7,429 bases of DNA from a bacterium SM23_31 (GTDB lineage: Bacteria > SM23-31): NCBI GenBank assembly GCA_001304035.1, contig LJUD01000144.1, forward strand, positions 1 to 7,429, read 5' to 3'. Made by a program: the position numbers and the translations under genes. Positions 6,041-7,429 of this stretch are shown here, in pieces (position 1 is the first letter of the stretch; each line of letters begins with the position of its first letter). The notes below the pieces were generated by a model. That model did not search any database. It saw only the letters and a program-made list of their open reading frames with translations, and was not told where the DNA came from.

Positions 6041-6139
6041 AGAGATTGCTTCGTCGTCCCCCGCATACTGCGGGGGACTCCTCGCAATGACACTATTCTC
6101 TACTGTCATTGCGAGGAGCGCAGCGACGTGGCAATCTCT
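6041..6139. repeat. 99-bp palindromic intergenic repeat element (MITE/REP-like)
   Basis: The ends AGAGATTGC (6041-6049) and GCAATCTCT (6131-6139) are exact inverted repeats. They are followed inward by CGTCG (6052-6056) pairing with CGACG (6123-6127), and then by perfect 15-base arms at 6078-6092 and 6104-6118 around an 11-base loop (6093-6103). The left arm carries an additional small hairpin where the right arm has only five unmatched bases. There is no coding potential and no transposase nearby. The core GTCATTGCGAGGAGCG with GGCAATCTC resembles a dispersed palindromic repeat that I recall from intergenic DNA of many unrelated bacteria, so other copies elsewhere in this genome are likely; that is memory, not a search. 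No clear target-site duplication is visible. It lies between the adaptor and ATPase genes, so their mRNA would contain a large stem-loop. Confidence 0.85.
6058..6076. repeat. Hairpin nested in the left arm of the palindromic element
   Basis: CCCCCGC (6058-6064) and GCGGGGG (6070-6076) form a perfect 7-bp stem over a 5-base ATACT loop. It has no counterpart in the right arm, so it would bulge from the main stem as a cruciform-like side arm. Confidence 0.8.
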
Positions 6140-6197
6140 TCGTAACAATCTTGGCAGTCACTTCGTTTATGCTATAAAAATGATTATTGCCAAAGTT

Positions 6198-7429
6198 TTA
6201 TTTCAATATCAGAATATCTATATCGCCGAAATTATCATATGACGATGTAATGACTTTTTCACCCGGCTGGAGACCTTCAAGCACCTCGTATGCCTCCGGA
6301 TTTCTTCTTCCGAGCTTGATATATCTTTTTTCTGCGGTGTTGCCTGATTTATCCACTACGTACACCCAGTTCCCGCCGGTCTTTGAAAAAAATCCGCTGG
6401 TGGGCAAAAGAACTGCGTCAGACAGATCACCCAGAGCCAGACTGATGCGAAGCGTCTGCCCGCGTCTGATGTCCGGCGGCACTTCACCGGCAAACTCCAG
6501 GTCGATTTCGAATCTGTTGTTTCTAACCTCCGGGTATACCTTTTTTATTATCAGGTTATATTCTTTACCGTCTAATTGGAATGTACCGGTCTGACCGGTG
6601 CCGATGCGCGATATATGGTATTCATCTATTCCCGTACGCACTTTAAACTCATCCACCACATCAATCTGCCCGATGCGCTGACCGCTTCCGACTGATTGAC
6701 CGATCTCAGCGTCAAGCGATGTCAGCAGCCCGGTAATCGGTGCGGCAAGCGCCAGATTTTTCTGCTTTTCTTTTACGAAGTTCAAATTAATTTTCGCCTG
6801 TTCGAGGGATTTTTCAAGCTGATTAATTATATCCACCTGGAGAAGGGAATCTATTTTAAATTTCTTTAAAATAAATTCGTTCCGCTTGATGTTATTTTCG
6901 TAATCATCCACCATCTGTTCATAAACCAACTGTGAAATAGCGCCTATTTCATACAATTTTTCGTTTTGTTCAATTATTCGTTTTGATTTCCGGATTTGAT
7001 ATTCGCTGTTGGTAACATCCTGCTGAAGCTGCATGATGTTCTGCTCCAATTGAAGACGGGCGTTGCGCAGGGAGTTTTCCTGCTCGTCGTATTGAGCCTG
7101 ACGGTTCACAACGTCCAGTTCTAAATCCTTATTTTCGAGCTCAATAATCCTGTCTCCTTCTTTTACAAAGCTTCCGGCTTCCAGAAAGATTTCCTTAAAC
7201 CTGCCGCCCTCCATTGCCTCCAGATAGAAGGTATTCATTGGGATAATTGTCCCGGTGGCGGGAATAAACTCGAGGAACGGCGCACGGATTATTGTCGAAA
7301 TGGTTATACGGTCGACGTCTACGTTTAACTTAGTCCCCTTTTTTCCGAATATCAAAGGATAACTCACAAGAGCAAAAAATATCACAACAGAGGAAACCGT
7401 TACAATCCTTTTAACCGTCCAGAACTTTT
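6198..7429 (-). CDS. MacA/HlyD-type periplasmic adaptor (5'-truncated by window edge)
   Basis: The frame is open to the right edge and gives 409 visible residues. It starts KFWTVKRI, then a single membrane anchor (about 7-28), so the bulk is periplasmic. Next come the first half of the lipoyl/barrel-sandwich domain (about 58-104, with VKEGDRIIEL), a long coiled-coil hairpin (about 105-222) that in this family reaches the outer-membrane channel, the second lipoyl half (LAAPITGLLTSLDAEIGQSV, about 226-245), a beta-barrel domain (to about 340) and the membrane-proximal domain with GLQPGEKVITSSYDNF near the C-terminus. Family members link an inner-membrane ABC permease to a TolC-like channel. A GTG at 7385 could be taken as the start, but it would cut the membrane helix in half; the true start is upstream of the window, probably only a few codons away. 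The ABC ATPase gene follows on the same strand, which points to a MacAB-like exporter rather than an RND pump. Confidence 0.92.
   Translation of the reverse strand, partial: KFWTVKRIVTVSSVVIFFALVSYPLIFGKKGTKLNVDVDRITISTIIRAPFLEFIPATGTIIPMNTFYLEAMEGGRFKEIFLEAGSFVKEGDRIIELENKDLELDVVNRQAQYDEQENSLRNARLQLEQNIMQLQQDVTNSEYQIRKSKRIIEQNEKLYEIGAISQLVYEQMVDDYENNIKRNEFILKKFKIDSLLQVDIINQLEKSLEQAKINLNFVKEKQKNLALAAPITGLLTSLDAEIGQSVGSGQRIGQIDVVDEFKVRTGIDEYHISRIGTGQTGTFQLDGKEYNLIIKKVYPEVRNNRFEIDLEFAGEVPPDIRRGQTLRISLALGDLSDAVLLPTSGFFSKTGGNWVYVVDKSGNTAEKRYIKLGRRNPEAYEVLEGLQPGEKVITSSYDNFGDIDILILK

Noticed and set aside
6041..6139. Rho-independent terminator after the adaptor gene
   Set aside because: The stem is long, interrupted and bears a side hairpin, and no T-run follows on either strand. 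A mobile palindromic repeat explains it better.
6041..6139. CRISPR array or tRNA-like structure
   Set aside because: There is one interrupted palindrome, with no regularly spaced direct repeats and no cloverleaf arms.
6187..6594. Open reading frame on the plus strand, 135 codons
   Set aside because: It is antisense to the beta-barrel and C-terminal domains of the adaptor protein and shows no recognisable motif.

Overview
The window looks like ordinary chromosomal DNA from a Gram-negative-type bacterium of moderate-to-low GC. A membrane-anchored MacA/HlyD-type adaptor implies a periplasm and an outer membrane. The mix of a secreted M28 peptidase with a '...VCA|QS' signal-peptide end, an HDOD/GAF-histidine-kinase pair, a MacB/LolD-type exporter and several genes without Shine-Dalgarno sequences would fit the FCB assemblage (Bacteroidota, Ignavibacteria, Calditrichota and relatives). 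This is an inference from protein style, not a marker-gene assignment.

Layout. (1) 1-639, minus strand: the N-terminal 213 residues of a secreted M28 zinc aminopeptidase, running off the left edge. (2) 640-993: a divergent intergenic region. It has a good candidate promoter for the peptidase with a 13-bp palindrome inside its spacer, and weaker promoter candidates towards the right. (3) 994-5212, plus strand: five genes in one direction, namely an HDOD protein, a soluble GAF-histidine kinase, an alpha/beta hydrolase, a MaoC-type (R)-hydratase and AcpS. The gaps are 8, 26, 25 and 176 nt; the last holds a GC-rich hairpin. (4) 5245-7429, minus strand, convergent to AcpS: a MacB/LolD-type ABC ATPase and, upstream of it in transcription, a MacA/HlyD-type adaptor whose 5' end lies beyond the right edge. 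A 272-nt gap between these two carries a 99-bp palindromic repeat element with a second hairpin nested in one arm.

How the genes may work together. The HDOD protein and the kinase are almost certainly co-translated and probably form one signalling unit; no response regulator is present in the window. The hydrolase, hydratase and AcpS could all act on acyl-thioester chemistry, but the link is only by position. The adaptor and ATPase are two parts of a tripartite MacAB-type exporter; the FtsX-like permease and the outer-membrane channel are not in the window.

No RNA gene, CRISPR array, transposase or prophage gene was seen. I did not find a clearly new biological system. The most notable non-coding structures are the palindromic element at 6041-6139, the promoter-embedded palindrome at 704-716 and the 18-bp dyad at 4185-4202.
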